From Phaeosaccion multiseriatum (Eukaryota > Ochrophyta, other classes): a DNA stretch of 64,000 nucleotides. The DNA lies in NCBI GenBank assembly GCA_965112735.1, contig OZ218950.1, forward strand, positions 3,038,001-3,102,000. Direction: 5' to 3'. Shown here one piece after another: positions 47,188 to 59,300 of this stretch. The position numbers and the translations under genes were made by a program. The notes below the pieces were generated by a model that was given only the letters and a program-made list of their open reading frames with translations, searched no databases and had not been told where the DNA came from. Position 1 is the stretch's first letter, and the number at the start of each line of letters is the position of its first letter.

Positions 47188-48416
47188 CTACTCTGCTGCT
47201 ACCAAGAATGCTCCCTCTGCGGGGGGCTGGGTGGGGGCGGACACGGGGAGAAAGCACTCCTTCGGGTCGGCGAGAATCTCGTCCTCCCAAGCCCAAGCCC
47301 CTCCTCGCGGGCTTGACGAAGAGTAGGAGGAGAAGGAGGAGGAGGAAGAGCGGTCGTAAGACGGCGAGGAGGAGGAAGAGGTCGTGATCGAGTACTTGTC
47401 GTCGGGAGACAGCGAGTCGGACATGAGCCAGTCCCAAAGCCTCTCCAGGAGGGCCCCGCCTGAGGTGTCGCCACCGCTGCTGCTTCTGACCCTCGCTTCC
47501 CCCTGCTCCTGAGCGCTGGGGCAGTATGCGGGCACCTCAAAAAAGTTGTCCTCGAATGACATTGGTCGGAACACGCCATAATCGGCCCCGTGCACGCCTA
47601 GCGGCCTAGGCCTATTTTGGAAAATTCCCCGGCCTAGCGAGGGCCGTAGGCCCTCGGCCTATTTATAGGCCGCCTAGGCGGCGGCCTAGGCGGGGGCCGG
47701 AGGCCCGCGGCCTAGGGCAGACGCCAACTAGGCGCAGGTCCAGGGCGGGAATATGCTCATATGCCCCTGGGCTGGCCCGGAACCCGCCCAAGTGTCGTCA
47801 GTTTTAAGCAAATGTATTGCATGGGATAAGCGAGGAGTAGACTTGGTTCGTGTTGTCTCTTTCCGCCTCGCTGGCCCTACGAGGAGCAGGCTTACAGGTG
47901 TGCTGCTACCCACTGGCGCGCGCACGCACGCGCCCACGGTCACTGGGAGGCTGCCTAGAGGCGGGCTATAGGCCGCCTAGGGCTGAAAAGTGAGCGGCCT
48001 AGAGCGGCCGGAGGCCGCCGGCCTAGGCCTATTTCGGCCGAAGGCCGAGCGGCCTAGCGGCCTAGAGCCTAGGCCGCTAGGCGTGCACGGCCGGGGCCGA
48101 CCAGCCATAATCCTCCTGGTTCTTGTTGCCCTGAGTGATGGGTCAAAGCAGATGGACAATGAGTGGGACTGACAGGAAGGAAGAAGACTCAGGGCATCAG
48201 CCCGAGAAGCTGCAGGACAGTCTCACCTTTTGGTCAAGGGGGGTGACAACGCGTGTCGGCCGCTTGGGATGCTCCACTGTTTCGTAGTACTCGTGATCTT
48301 GAGTGACCCACTTGTTCGATAGGACGCTGTTCACCACCTGTGTGCCTTCGTAGGCGCCTCCCACAAACCAGTCCTGGGTGACGATACCGACGGGTAGCTG
48401 AAGGTACTCGCATGGA
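47188..48416 (-). pseudogene. Hypothetical gene with a coding exon split by a TIR element; 5' end unresolved
   Basis: Minus strand. Exon 48416-48227 (63 codons, CEYLQLPVGIVTQDWFVGGA at its start) ends at a consensus donor AAAG|GTGAGA. A 95-nt intron leads to CTCAG at 48131. The next exon starts 48130 (GNKNQEDYG) and is interrupted after nine codons by the element at 47584-48103. Beyond it, from the second copy of the 9-bp duplication, the same frame resumes (DYGVFRPMSFEDNFFEVPAY) and runs to a stop at 47188. Reading into the element gives a stop after eight codons, so as assembled the product is truncated unless the element is removed. Upstream of 48416 protein-like stretches (PQQILKYYDAPRLSMLQKF, SWVFNEQNQAVH) lie in different frames without a good splice, which may mean further damage. 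The last part is Ser-rich. Family not recognised. Confidence 0.6.
47584..48103. mobile_element. Non-autonomous TIR element (MULE-like) with 9-bp target duplication
   Basis: The 520-bp insertion is flanked by identical 9-bp copies of GCCATAATC at 47575-47583 and 48104-48112, and the bases beyond differ. The ends are inverted: a 22-nt block is identical in opposite orientation at 47590-47611 and 48067-48088 (starting GTGCACGCCTAGCGG), with GGCCCC outside it on both sides. Both ends are dense in GGCCTAGG/GCCTAGGC palindromes. The 220-bp centre has no coding capacity for a transposase. A 9-bp duplication is typical of Mutator-like elements; that assignment is inference. It lies inside a coding exon of the minus-strand gene. 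Confidence 0.8.
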
Positions 48417-48634
48417 CTGCCTGGTTTTGCTCATTGAACACCCAGCTATCGGTCCCACGAATGAGAAAGCTGGAATTTTTGCAGCATGCTCAAGCGCGGA
48501 GCGTCGTAATATTTGAGGATTTGCTGCGGTGGTCCTGTGCTCTCTCCGGCCGGAGCGCTCGCTTAAACAGTAGTTTGGGGGGAAGCAAGGGGGTGGGCCG
48601 GGGGGGGGCATTTGGGTGTCTCTAGAAAGCCTGA

Positions 48635-48908
48635 TCAAACCCTGATACACTATCCGCTCTCGCCGGCGCAGCCGGCACGCCATCCGCTATCGCCGGCGCC
48701 AGCCGGCGCGCTATCCGCTATCGAGGGCGCCAGCCGGCTTTGGGGGGGGGGGGGGGGGGTTGGGGGCGTGCTATCCGCTGTCGCCGGCGCCAACCGGCGC
48801 GCTATGATCCGCTAGCTATCGGCCGGCGCCAGCCGGCACGCTATCCGCTATCGCCGGCGGCTGATAGCGCGCTATCGAGAATGTGGGCGATAGTGTATCA
48901 GGGGTTGA
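48635..48908. mobile_element. Small TIR element with internal GC-palindrome repeats and 6-bp duplication
   Basis: Ends 48635-48654 and 48889-48908 are inverted repeats matching at 19 of 20 positions (TCAAACCCTGATACACTATC / TCAACCCCTGATACACTATC). Both sides carry GCCTGA (48629-48634 and 48909-48914), a probable 6-bp target duplication. The interior is an irregular tandem of GCTATCCGCTATC followed by GCCGGCGCCAGCCGGC, interrupted by a G run. The core repeat is shared with 37493-37674. No coding capacity. Confidence 0.7.
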
Positions 48909-49129
48909 GCCTGAGGCGGCCTGGCTGCGGCCGAAAGCAAGAAGCCGTGCGGGGGGCGATCCGAAACCATTTCCGAAGAGGGGAAAAGGGAATTGAAAAA
49001 ATTAAATTAAAAATTAATTTTAAAAACATAATCATGAAGCCAGGCAGCACTCAGCGCACAGGGAAAGAAAGACCCGGAGGGGGGGGGGGGGGGAATTGGT
49101 GCGCAGGGAGGGCACTCATTATTGTTGGC

Positions 49130-49488
49130 ATGTCTAGCATGCCTGGGAGAGGTTCCCACGTTGGTGAGCGGGCGCGCTCTCGGTCCCGTGTATTGTTTAG
49201 CACGCTCGTGCTTTACCTCTTCGGATTGCCCTCGCCAGCAGCAGGAAGTCCTCCAGCTTCCTTCGGTTTCTCCCCATCCGCTCACCATGTAAGAAGGAGC
49301 GCCCCTCGTGTGACTTGGGTCTGAATTCTTCACTTTGCCCCCATGAAGAACTGGCTGCGTAAAACCCCTTCCTGCGCTCCTCCCCCTTCTTTGCTGCATC
49401 ACTGGTGTGCCTTCACTTGGTCCGTGGAACATGATCGCTCATGCAAAGTATTTGTACCCCCCTGATCTCCCAGACGCGCTGGAAAGGT

Positions 49489-49520
<32 letters not shown>

Positions 49521-52500
49521 ACAACAGGTCCCACCAGCAATTGATTCCGATGGGGCGAGGTTCAGTGCCCTCTCCTACCTCGTAGGAGGCCCCTCGAAGG
49601 TCTCCACCTTCTTCGAGAGCAAGTACGGGGCGCATTTCCTGCATCGCAGTGCCTTGGGCAGAGCTTCCGTGACTCAGGCATACTTGGACGCCAATAGCAC
49701 TTCGGCCGCTGCTGCTGCGGCTGATGGTGCTTGGAAGAGCAGCACCCACGCGTTGTACAATGGCGGTCTGGGCGTATCGGCCTCCGGATCCACGGTTCTG
49801 GTGAACACCTTCCCGCTTTCTGTTGCTGAGGTGAGGAAAGATGCCCAGCCACACACAAAAGAGCGGCACCAGCCAGGCCAATTCTTATCCCTTCTTCCCT
49901 CCCTGCCTGCTGCCCGTCCGCGCTGCTGCTTCCCACCCAGCGTGACCTGGAGCCCCTCATCCGCCAGAACGAGGTCCAGTTCAGGAGCTGGGGAAGCAGC
50001 ACGGCCATGCCCGCAGATATGACGTACGAGGCCTTTGTGAAGTTCGTCGAGGAGGACAGGAAAGGCTCCGCGGTCATCACGGTTCAGAACGAGGCGAGCA
50101 TGTCGAGTCAGCTTCAGAAGTTCCACCGCGAGCTCCAGGAGCAGCTCAGCCTTCCTGTGAGGTAAGCGCGCGCCCTCCTCTTTCTCTCACACACACTCAC
50201 TCTCTCTTTCTCTCTGTCTATCGGTCTCTGTCTCTCTTCCTCGGCCGTATCTCTTCCTCGACGTCATAGCGAGAACCCCCCCCCCGTAGCAAGTGTCGTG
50301 TCTTGACTTATTGCCTGACGAAGTGGGTCCTGTAGGGGGTGTATATCTGGCCTCCTGCCAGCCTACGTGTCTGCCTGCCTGCCTGCCTGCCTGCCGGCCG
50401 GCCGGCCGGCCTGCCTGTCTGTCTGCCCACTTGCTTGCGGCCTGTATGCCGGGCTGCCAGCCAGACTTCCGCCCCGGGAAACATGGCTTACGCATTGCAT
50501 GTCGTCTCGCTCACCCGCCTCTCCTCCCTTCCGCTTCTTCCTCCTGCTCTTTCTTCCTCCCTCCCCCCCCCCCCCTTCTCCCTGTCTCCCCCCCTGCGTA
50601 TGCCTGCCGGCCTGCCACTCTGTCCACCCATCTGCCCCTGCCTACGTCCCCGACATGATCGGCGCTCTCTGTCTGTCTACCGCACCCGACCCACCCCACC
50701 ACCAGCATGAACGTTTGTAAGTCCGCCACGGCGTTCTTGGAGTGTTTTCCTTTCACCTTTTTGTCTTTCCTCCCGAGCAGGACAGTGTGTAGTGCCATTG
50801 ACAGCAGGGTGTAAAGAGTGTAACTGAGTATCCGCCACAGAACGTTATCAGACGCAGAGGCGAGAGCCAATGGCCAACAAAGGAGACCTACAACGCCATG
50901 AGAGGAGAGAGAGAGGCAGCAGACTCGTGCATTCTCTGAACCCCTTTTTCTTTTTTTCTCCCTCGCGATTTGCCACACACAGATCACTCCGGCCCTGAAG
51001 CAGTGGCGCTCAAGCCGCACACAGACATGTACGATGTCTTCGTGGTGCAGCTGCAGGGCAAGAAAGAGTGGGAGCTCTGCATGCCCTTCGCTGATCTCCA
51101 GGAGGTGAGAGAGCGCGAAACAGGGGGGTGTGAATGGGGAGGTGGGGGGGGGGCGCGCGGGGGGGGGGGGGGGGGCAAGCAAGGCGCCAGGGAGCGAGAA
51201 CTGTCGAGATGAATATCGGTCTTTCTGACTCTATCTTGCCACAGCCAGTCATGTCTGACCTTCATCCTGCCTCGTCCTCGTCCTCTATACCCTTCGCACC
51301 TCTGTCTGTCAACCCAATGCTTTGACCACTTGCAAAGTGGCAATCCTCCCTGTCGTTTGCTCGCTAAATGTCCCTCTTGCTCTCCCCCCTCCCCGCCACA
51401 CCACCCACCCTTCGTCTCGTGTCGTGGCGCCTCTCGCAGGAGCGCAGCAAGTACCCTTCCCACCCCTTTACAGCGGCAGACTTCTCCGATATGGTGAGGA
51501 AGGAAAGTTGCACACATAACAACCAACTCCCTCCCTTCATCACCCATAGGCTAGACTCTGATCTTTTTGCTGTGCCTGCTCTTGCTTTTGCTGCTGTCCA
51601 GAGTGGTTGAGGTTTAGTCGTCGATGCTAATCATCTCTCTCTCTCCTTGTCCTCTGTCTCTCCCCTTTCGTGACTCAGATGGAGGCAAAGATGGGGTCCA
51701 TCGAGGGCTGCACGACGCACCTCATTCGAGACTCGATGCGCTGCTCGAATGTCAGCATGACTGTCGGGGACTCGCTTTACCTCCCCAAGGGCATCGTACA
51801 CTCGGCCACGGTAAGCCCACTTCCGTCGTTCCGTCGTTCCATCGTTCCTTTCTTTCTTCTCTCCCTTCGCTCGCTTCTTCTCCCTTCCTCTGCCTCTTCC
51901 TTCCTTCCTTCCTTCCTTCCCTTTCTCTCGTCCTTTTCTTCCCCTCTTCCGCCCTTGCTTCCCTCCTTCCCTTTCTCCTTCCCTCCCTCCTAGTCCACCC
52001 TCCGGCCGCCCTCACTCCTGCCCTCCCACCCACTCTCCATCCCTTCCTTGCGTCCTTCCCTTCCTTCCCTTTCTTCCTTCTCTTGCCTCTCTCCCTTCCC
52101 TGTCTACCTCTCATCAATGTACCCTCCCTTCCGCCGTCCCTTCCTTCCTGCTCGCCTTCCCTCCTTCCTTCCATCCCTCCTTTCCTTTACTTCCTTCGAT
52201 CCATCAACTGTTCCCATTCCTCCGTGTGTCCTTTGTGCGTTCCCTCCCTAACCCCTTCCTCCCTCCCCTATCTGCGTGCCCACTGCGCATACCTGTTGCC
52301 GGCCCTCTTCGCCACTGCTGAAGACGTCTCGAGGGTACAATGTCTCTACCCACGTGACCCTCGCCCTCCACCGTGACAACCTCGCCTTTGGTGACCTCCT
52401 CCGTGCTTCCCTCTTGGTACGTGAGACTTGCCCCCCCCCCCCCCCCGACTCGCTTGTGGTGGCTGCTCGGCTCCAACCCGTTGAGGAGGCGATGTGGCAG

Positions 52501-55500
52501 AGTGCACTATGTTGGTCTGGCTGTCGTTGACGTTTCCTTTGTCAGACTGTTCTTGTTTGAAAAGGGGGCACAGTCCCATATCATCTAGCGTGTCTGCCTG
52601 CAAGATCTCCCCCTTAATAACCCCTGTATAAACCCCCCCACCCCCCGCCCCCCCTCTCTCTCGCAGTCGTACAGCCAGGAGGTCTCTGTCGAGCCCCGGC
52701 TCTACGCTGCCGCCTTCCGCGCCATCGACAAGATTGTGCACTCGCCGGTTGAGGGTCTGGGCTGGCGGCGCGTTCTTCCCACTTCCATCCTGCCTTGTGC
52801 CACGACAGCTGCTGCCTCGCAGATGGCACCTGACGCTGACGAATCGTGTTCTTCCTTCGCCATCACGTACTTGACCGACGCCCTCTCCAAGATGGTTTCC
52901 GAGCTGACCCCACGCGCATGCGAGGCAGTCAACAACGTGGAGGACCAACTGGCCAACGAGCAGTACGGTCTTGAGAAGACATTGCCCTATCTTGCCGAGG
53001 CGACAAACGACTCCGAAAAGGCCCTCGACACCTTCCTGCAAGCCTTCTTGTCCGCTATGACCGACGAGCGAGGCCGGCGTCTACAAGGAGCCGTCACTCT
53101 GCTGCTGACAGACGCGTGAGTGAAGTGAAGGAGGTCCAGTTGTACATTTGTCCATACGGCATACTTGAGGTGCAATCCATGCCACATCCCCCTCCCACCC
53201 CACCTCACACACGCACGCACGCACCTCGTTGTTTAATCCTCTCTCCTTCTCCCTGTCCGTCTCAACCTGCCTGAGTATAGCGAGTGGGCGATACGAGCTG
53301 ACCGACTGGGAGGGCTCAAGAGAGAAGTAGAGGACAACGGAGACGCCATCGAACACCACCAGCGAGAGATCATCGATTCGATTCGGCCTCCGTATTGTCC
53401 TCTGGAAGACGTTTTCCAAGACTCGAAATTCGACGCGAACATACACCAAAACGGCCCGCGACGGAAGCTCGGTCCTGACGCCAGCAGCGGAAGCAAGTCC
53501 GCCGCGAAGCGACTACAAAGAGACTTCGATGACATGACGCGCAAGATATTGGAGGAAGTGGAGAACCCACGCATAAGCGGCATCGAGTACCCCGTCATGA
53601 AATCGTGAGTGGGGGCTGAGTTTGGCTGGGCGGGGATGGGTCGGGGGGAAGAAGGCATGCGGCGAGCCATGTATGTCTGCCCACCACTCGCACCTCCCTC
53701 CCCCCCTTCTCTCTCACTCTCCACCATGCATCTCTGTTCTTGATCTTTGAACTGGCTGTGTGCGTGGCCGCATGTTTCCAGGATGGTCCAGCGTTCCCGA
53801 CGACGTCTCAGCCTCCCAGAGGAGGAGAGGGCAACGGCGAAGACGTACAACGAGCATGGAGAGGACGACGATGACCCCATGCACCACCCGCACCGAAAGT
53901 TGGAAGAGATTTCCTCGGAATGCTCCGACGTATGCGACGTCGTCGCAGATATATGCGAAGTTGGATGTGAAACGTTACGCTTGGCAGCAGAAGTAGCAGA
54001 AGGCGTCTGCAACGTCGCTGCCGATCTTTGCGCAGCACCCTGCAAGATTGGGGGAAAACGCTGTTCCTGTGATGGCTCTTGTACCCGTGAGTGATTTCGT
54101 CCACTGAACTGGGGCCCCCTCTGCGGCAAGCATCCTTCTCTTCTCCTCACAAAGCTTCCCGCCCATTCTCCTATCTCACAGGAGACTGTGACGGGAGAAA
54201 GATTCTGAGCTGCGATGCGGGCGGGCGCTGCTTCCGAGGTTGTAACGGGGGCTGCCTTACGGGTGAGTTGGGCGCAACAACTTTGGTCTTCGTCTTCTTG
54301 CCCTTCATAGACTAACGAACACGCTGCTTCCCTCCCGTCTGCTCTGCAGGCTGCAACTTTTTAGGGAAGAACTGTGACTCGGGATGCACGCGCAGCTGTG
54401 ACCGCAGTTGTGTCCGCACGCAATCTTGCGACCAGGGTATTACAAGCTGCGACGGACAACCGTAAGTTAATAGCACACACATGTACACGCGGCGCGAACT
54501 CCAACTTTGCTGTGAACCCGAGCCCTTTTGGTTGCAACACGCCCACATTTTCTCCTCAGGTGTTCTAGCTAAGCAGCTCTCTCCACCCCAACCATGCTAA
54601 CCTATCCCCTCCCAACCCGTCCTATTCCAGTTGCTTTACACAGTGCAACTCCTATTGTGGTGGCCAGCAAAACTGCATCAATTATTGCGAACGGGCGCGG
54701 GGAGACTGTACAAGTGCAACGGTCACTCCACTCTTAGATCTCGAACAAGAATGCGGAGATTTCTGCGAGCAAAGCAAGGGAGTGTGTAACGTAAGTTAAA
54801 AGGCGGGGCCAATGGAGGCGCGTGCGTGGGGCTCGAGGCGAGGCGAGGCGAGGCGAGCCTAGCCCCCTCCCACTAACTCTCTATCTGCTGTGTATGAGAT
54901 CCTCCTCCCACTAACGAGTTGTTGTTTGTTTGTCTGAGCTTACTAGCTGCAGCCAGTGTGTCTGAGCCTCCTCCCCTTTTCTCTCTGTATGTCTCGCCTC
55001 TTTTTTTGCATCTCTCTGCGTGGTGGTCCCGCACAGAGCGTCTGCAAGACTATTCAGGGAGTCATCAGTTATTTCAAGGATGATGGGGTCAACGAGAACA
55101 TGACGAGCGCACCACCACAGATCAAAAACGGATTTAAAGACCTTCTGGGGCATGTGGTGGACTGGATGCAGGTACGTAAGTAGCTATGAATTGAGGGCGG
55201 GTGATCCTTGCTTGGAAGTTGGAAGATACGCCCCCCCACCCCCCACTAACGTGCCCTCCCCCTCTCGGCTTTCAGTCGGAGATTCAACTTTTCGGTGAAT
55301 GCCAGGCGGACACATTTCTCTTCATGTACAAGGGAATAGTGCCCACGTTTGCCTGGCTGGCGGACAACCGTCCATGGAACAAGGTCATGGAGGATCCGCG
55401 TCCGCTGGACGGGTTAGAGCCTCGCGACTGCGGCAACTTCTACGCGGTAGCAATGCTCGTAACTCTCTTTTTGAGTCCCTGGAACGCCGTGGGTCAGGGG

Positions 55501-56311
55501 CTGGGCCCCTTGTCTATGCTTGGCCCCGGTACGTCTCAGGGTAGGCTTTTCCTCTTCCTTTATTATATACCGCTACTAGCTAAGGAAGGGGTCAAGGGGA
55601 AGAACGTCGCCCTTCTCTTCTTTATTGTTATGTGCTTGCCATTTCATCTTGCCATATCATTGTCCTGCCCCTTGCCTGCACTGCCTGCCTAGGCTTCTTG
55701 CTCGGCATGGGGGGCGTTGAGTTCACCATTGGTTTGGGATCGGCGGCGACCAAGGCGTTTCACACCGTCCTGCTCGCGACGCCTGGTTTCAGGGACTACT
55801 TTGGCTTTGGCGGCGAAAGTACCGTCGAGGCCGTCGAGAGTATTGGTGCCTTCGCGGCAAACGATATCGATTTCACCATCGGCTTTTGGTTGGACAGCGG
55901 CACTTCCCTTCTCGATGTTTTCAGAGACCCCTTGAGTCTCTTTGAAGACCCCTTGAGTCTCCTCCGAGGGGATAAACAGAAGTTGGTTGCGACCTTTTCC
56001 ACGTGTATGTCGAGAGCCATTGGAGCCGACGGGGTAGGCCCGTCGAGTGGTGCGGCTGTCTCCATGGCAATTCTTGGATCAGACAAACTGGCTGGGTGGA
56101 GCACCGTGGTCGGAGCGGGGATTAACTTTAACTTGCTGACTGGAGGAAGAGTACCCTTTGAAGTTGGATTGGCGTTCGAGTTCGTGGGCGGGATAGACGC
56201 TGGTCCTTTACAGCTCTTTACAATCTCAGCTGAGGTGAGTTGGATATAGCTATCGTCCCGCCGCGCTGGGGTAGGTAAGGCCGACCCCAAAAGTTCTCAT
56301 CCCCTCACCCT

Positions 56312-56345
<34 letters not shown>

Positions 56346-59300
56346 GGCCCTTTCTCTCTTCCGGTTGGGGGTCTGGAACGCACAGCTGGAGGCCGACTTG
56401 GGCACTTCGCCCCTCACCTTTGAGACGTCCCTGTGCCATACGTGGGCAACAGATATCGGCGATCTGGCGAGCGAAGTGAGTGATGACATCAACGCCAAGA
56501 TACAAGACCTCCTAAGCTTCATCCAAGGAGAGGGGGTTGTTATCGAAGGCAACGGGCTGACGGACGCCCAGCAAGCCAACCAGGACCAGTCGCGAGAGGA
56601 ATTCGGGGGACTGCTCAACACACTTGGCGTCTCCTTGCTGGTGAGTTGTGAGTGGTGAGGGACATGGTTGGTACTACCTGCCTGCCTGCCTGCCTGCCCT
56701 TATACCTGCCTACCTGCCCTTATGCCTGGCCGTGTCTGCGGTTAGCTTGGCCATGCGCTATTCTCCGTACACACCGTATTGTGCACTCGCTCACTCTCGG
56801 ATTGTTTCCCCTGTCTGCCATCCGCCCCTACCCCCTTCCACCCTCCGCCTTCCGCCCAAGCAGGGATGCAAAACGGAAGGGCAGGAGTGTAGTGGCGGCC
56901 TTGAGTCGGGAGAAGACCTTGCCGCTTTCTTTGAAGAAGAGTACTCTGGAGCTAACCTGGAAACTCAGACGGGGCCGGTTTGGGGTCTCGAGGCTCAAGC
57001 GCAATGGTGCTGCGGCGACATGACCTGTGGGTTTGTCCCAGGTGCCGACCCAGGATCCCAACGACGTACGTGCCAGAAATGTGGCATTCAATTTCACGGT
57101 TGCAACCCCGATGCAGACCGCCCGTGTTGCTCCGACACCAACATTTGCGTGCCTCGAGCGGTATTGGAGATCCAGGGGGAGGCTCAGCCCACGCCCCTGC
57201 ATGACGCTGACTTCTATTGCATCGTAAGTATCAAGCAAGTTGTTGCTTGACCGGTGGACTGACTTGGCTACTCTGTGGGGGGATCGAAAACTTTGGTGGA
57301 TATCTTCTAGGGGCTGAAAGTACGACTTTCCGACGCTGTCTTGGGCGGCAGTGACGGCGGGTGCACAAGCCAACTCTGACGTCCGTCACTCCCTTCCTTT
57401 GTTGCTCTTTATCTTCCCCGCCCTCCCCTCCGTGCATGGCCTTCTTTTCGAAGCCGTGCGTCAGATCACTCCCGAGGATCAGTTCCAGTGGCCGCTCTTC
57501 CTCTTCTAGTCCTAGTACTATTCAGTACGCGGACACCTTTTTCTCCTTCTCCGAGTATTTTGGGGAGGGGTTGCACTATGACTCTACCTTCCACAACTAT
57601 GAAAACGAGGAGCAATACCCCTACCCTCTCATCGACTTCAACGAATGCAGGGAATACGAAGACCCCAGGGACGGATTCGGACAACAGAATACCTGCTGCG
57701 ACCGCGCTTCGAGCTGCGACACGGACTGCGACCAGATGGACCCCAGCAACGGCTACAATTCGAGGCGGCTTACGGGGGTGGAGGAAGTGGAGGAAGTCGA
57801 GGGTGCCTCTGTTAGTCCCTCTTCCCAAGGCCCTGACAGTCAACCACCAGAGTCTGGGCAGGCAACAACACCACAGCGCCAGGAGAGCCTGGAGCAGCAG
57901 GAGCAGCGGCAGGAGGCGCTGCAAAGTCAAAGAAGAAAAAGAAGAGCTTTGTTGCTGCAGAGTCAAAGAAGAAGAACTTCCTTGGACTTACTCAACGAGG
58001 AAGTGTTCGAGAATAAGTGGGAAAATGGTGAGACTCACCAGATGAGGGAGGTTGCGAGAGAGGAGAGTGGGGAACAAGGGGTGCATGTTTGCTTTCACTT
58101 TTGCTTCGCTATACTCCTTCCGCTGTCTTCTCTGGCAATTGAAACAAGCCTCATTCTCCCTCCTCGTCCTGAAATGTGCTGCCGTCCCTAGCCACCGATT
58201 CAGTTCCTGCCTCCGACAAGGAGGCTGACGAAAACTTGATCCAGCTCATCAAGACCGAGTTCGAGAGCAGAGAGTGAGTTGAGTGGGGGGGGGGGGGGGG
58301 GAGGGTAATGGTTGGACTGCTCGTCGAAGTCAGCGGCCGGCCGTGATTCACTCACTTGGCGAAGCAAGAAGCTTTGGTTGACTCTCCTTCATCTCCTCTG
58401 CGGAGCATCCTGCTGTACGCACTCCTGACTCATCTTGCCTCTGTGCGACAGGCCCGATGACATTCCACCCGAGGAGAGACCGGCCGAAATCCCACTAACG
58501 TTTGAGGCTGCCCTGGAAGACTACGGAGGCCTTGCTCCTCTTGTCGGCCTCGACGAGCCCGGACGTCCCACTAATATAACCTTCAGCGTAAGTTGCTTCT
58601 GCTGGCTGCTTCGGCTGCGCGGACACACACACAGAAAGAGAGAGGACAACACGAAGCTTTTTGCCTAGCTACTTTTGTTCTCTTCTCTCTTGCCTCTCTT
58701 GCCTCTTCTCTTCTCCCTCCCCTGCCCTGATCCCCCGCCCGTGCCGCACCCCCCGCCCCACACCTCCCTCCCGCACTCGCAGGTGCCCGTTGTCACGTTC
58801 GAGGACGCGCCATACTCGGCCCAATACGGTGATTCCGTAACGTTCGACGCGAGCGGCACCTACGATCCGGACGGGAGGGAGATGGTCCTGGGCTGGCTTG
58901 TCGCAGATCGAAATCTCGGCTGCGAAGGCCTCGTGTGCACCTTCCTGGCCTTTGAGGTAGGGGTGCTCGAGGTCAGCCTTGAGGCTTGCAACACGGCCAA
59001 GCTCTGCAGTCAAGCCGAGACTATGCTGACCGTTGAATCGCCGCCCCCACCGCCGGCTGGACAGGTGAGGTACAGGGCAGCTAGAGGGGTATGGGTGAGG
59101 TCGGTCGGGCGATGCGGTGAGAGAGAGCAGCAGAGCGGTGGTAGAGAGGAGGAGGGTGCGACATGCATGGGCGGAAAGAGAGGAGGGGAGAGAGAGGCAT
59201 GGGGTGAGAGAGGAAGAGGGCGAGGGGGAGAGAGGGAGAGACAGGAGCGAGTGGGTAGAGCAGAGAGAGGGGGGGTAGAGGGAACACCGAGAAGAAGTCA

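Noticed and set aside
48740-49129. Upstream extension of the secreted giant protein
   Set aside because: The frame is open but passes through the TIR element and G runs; the ATG at 49130 gives a proper signal peptide.
53116-53281. Boundary between two genes (oxygenase and Cys-rich protein)
   Set aside because: The TGA at 53117 lies inside a GTGAGT donor; the next exon continues in phase without a new start or promoter-like gap. A single gene is preferred but needs transcript proof.
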